Positions 62,824 to 64,000 of a stretch of DNA of 64,000 bases are shown here, one piece after another. This DNA comes from Taenia hydatigena. Lineage: Eukaryota > Platyhelminthes > Cestoda > Cyclophyllidea > Taeniidae. Position numbers and translations under genes: made by a program. The number at the start of each line of letters is the position of its first letter. Position 1 is the stretch's first letter. Under the pieces are notes generated by a model. That model saw nothing but the letters and a program-made list of their open reading frames with translations. It did not search any database and was not told the DNA's origin. The stretch lies in assembly GCA_036345935.2 (NCBI GenBank), contig JADWOT020001399.1:62001-126000 (forward strand), in the 5' to 3' direction.

Positions 62824-64000
62824 CTATAAAAGTAGGCAGGGTTTAAAATGAAAACAAAAGTCTTAAGTAAGGAGCAAATGCTTCAATTCCGCTTGTGATT
62901 AGCATTGTTAACACAAAAAGGAAGCTGCACGGAAGACCACCAATTTGCAGATTTGTAAAAAAAATTGAGCTATAGGGTTTATTAAGGCATAGATAACCTT
63001 GAAAATGCATTAAGGACAGTGCCGCGGTTTTTGGTGAAATTCCAAGGTCAACCAGTTTTTAATTGTAGACCAAGTTATGACCGCCTAGAATAAAAAAATA
63101 ACAACTGCTTAAGGGAAAATATCAATTAGACAATGTAAAAAAAACGCACTTTAACAAAACCTTGCGGCTTAACGCTATCATATATTAGATTTATAGATTT
63201 CCTACAACAGTAGATAGGGATGCACTATTAGGAAATTTTGGCTGTGTAGACATTCATTCATAGCTTTAGATTGTCATCACTTGATCCCCGCCTATCACAT
63301 AGCCGCCAATCGCAGCCACCATCGCAGGGTGCCTCTCGCAACGCTTCCCAGCATTTGTGAGTAATTCTTTCTAATCTCTGCTAATCACTCACCTCTCCAC
63401 CCTTCGATTTTCCCTTATTTACTATCCTATGAATCGATCCCAAATAGCGGCAAGCATTTATGCGCACCCTACCCACTTCCTTCTCAGTAAGCAATATCTC
63501 GCCCATTTAGACGCATGCTTCGTTGCAACCACCTGTATCTCTAATTGTCATCCTTCTTCCACTCCCACAATCCCACTTCTAGGCACTATTTGCTCTTTTG
63601 TACTAATTCTCTCATGTTCGCTGTCTATTTCTAGTCCTAGTCTCTTCCACTCTCAGGAACAGCCAGCCTCAACTCGCATGCACTCATCGATTGCGATCAC
63701 CCACGACCACCGCTTGCCCTAAACTTGAATAATTAATTCTCTATTTTCAATTTTATATTTGCATCTTTATGGTAACCAGCGAACTACAAAAATTAAAAAA
63801 TGATACAGCAAATCAAATTCAGCCTTGAAATTTATGCAATTTAGGTGGCTTATTCACTCCTAATTAATGACACGATAAGACGGATTATTCTGGCATTAGC
63901 ACCATTGAAATTGCAAAATTTTAGAGTTTATAAGACTTTGGGCTGCTTGCTGACTTATAGTAAAGACGGCATCTACCATTCTTGGTGAAATGCAAGCAAA
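62824..64000. other. Upstream flank of glutathione peroxidase
   Basis: Expected to contain any 5' exon of the peroxidase, but I could not identify one that encodes a plausible N-terminus. The 97-codon plus-strand frame at 63429-63722 lies in a pyrimidine-rich stretch (63.3-63.7 kb) and is Ser/Thr/Pro-rich by composition. No other feature is supported. Confidence 0.4.

Noticed and set aside
1..64000. CRISPR arrays, bacterial operons, insertion sequences or phage genes
   Set aside because: No regular direct-repeat arrays, ribosome binding sites or long contiguous genes are present. The gene structure is eukaryotic throughout.

Overview
This window looks like nuclear genomic DNA of a flatworm (Platyhelminthes), most likely a tapeworm. 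It is AT-rich and gene-poor, with small exons separated by short introns (about 30 to 290 bp), many diverged interspersed repeats, and animal genes only: a T-box factor, histone H2B-like sequence and a selenocysteine glutathione peroxidase. The tapeworm assignment is an inference from this style and from the peroxidase sequence. The clade was not tested.

Five protein-coding loci and two relics can be supported. The minus strand carries three copies of one small gene family in which each of the first four exons encodes one C2H2-type zinc finger: a decayed copy near 1.15-1.88 kb, and two apparently intact copies at 29.8-30.7 kb and 54.5-55.4 kb. Exon lengths (82-85, 75 and 87 nt for exons 1-3) and intron phases are shared between copies. 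I do not recognise the family, and it is the most interesting content of the window. The plus strand carries a divergent five-exon T-box gene at 22.3-23.9 kb. It is followed by a convergent minus-strand histone H2B copy at 24.8-25.2 kb that has lost its ATG. At 61.9-62.8 kb the minus strand has a glutathione peroxidase with an in-frame UGA (selenocysteine) codon, whose first recognisable exon sits directly after a splice acceptor in the frame that a spliced-leader AUG would supply.

The rest is repeats and relics. There is a pair of about 1.0-1.1 kb inverted repeats at 14.9-18.9 kb, and three tRNA-Arg-like (SINE-type) segments at 3.4, 8.2 and 27.4 kb, two of which lie beside longer duplicated blocks. 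A tandemly duplicated, decayed coding unit lies at 41.1-43.1 kb, and a purine-rich diverged duplication at 37.4-39.0 kb. Large stretches (8.7-14.9, 18.9-22.2, 30.8-37.3, 44.3-54.5 and 55.5-61.8 kb) show no gene that I can defend. The loci do not form a pathway; they are independent genes in a repeat-rich landscape.
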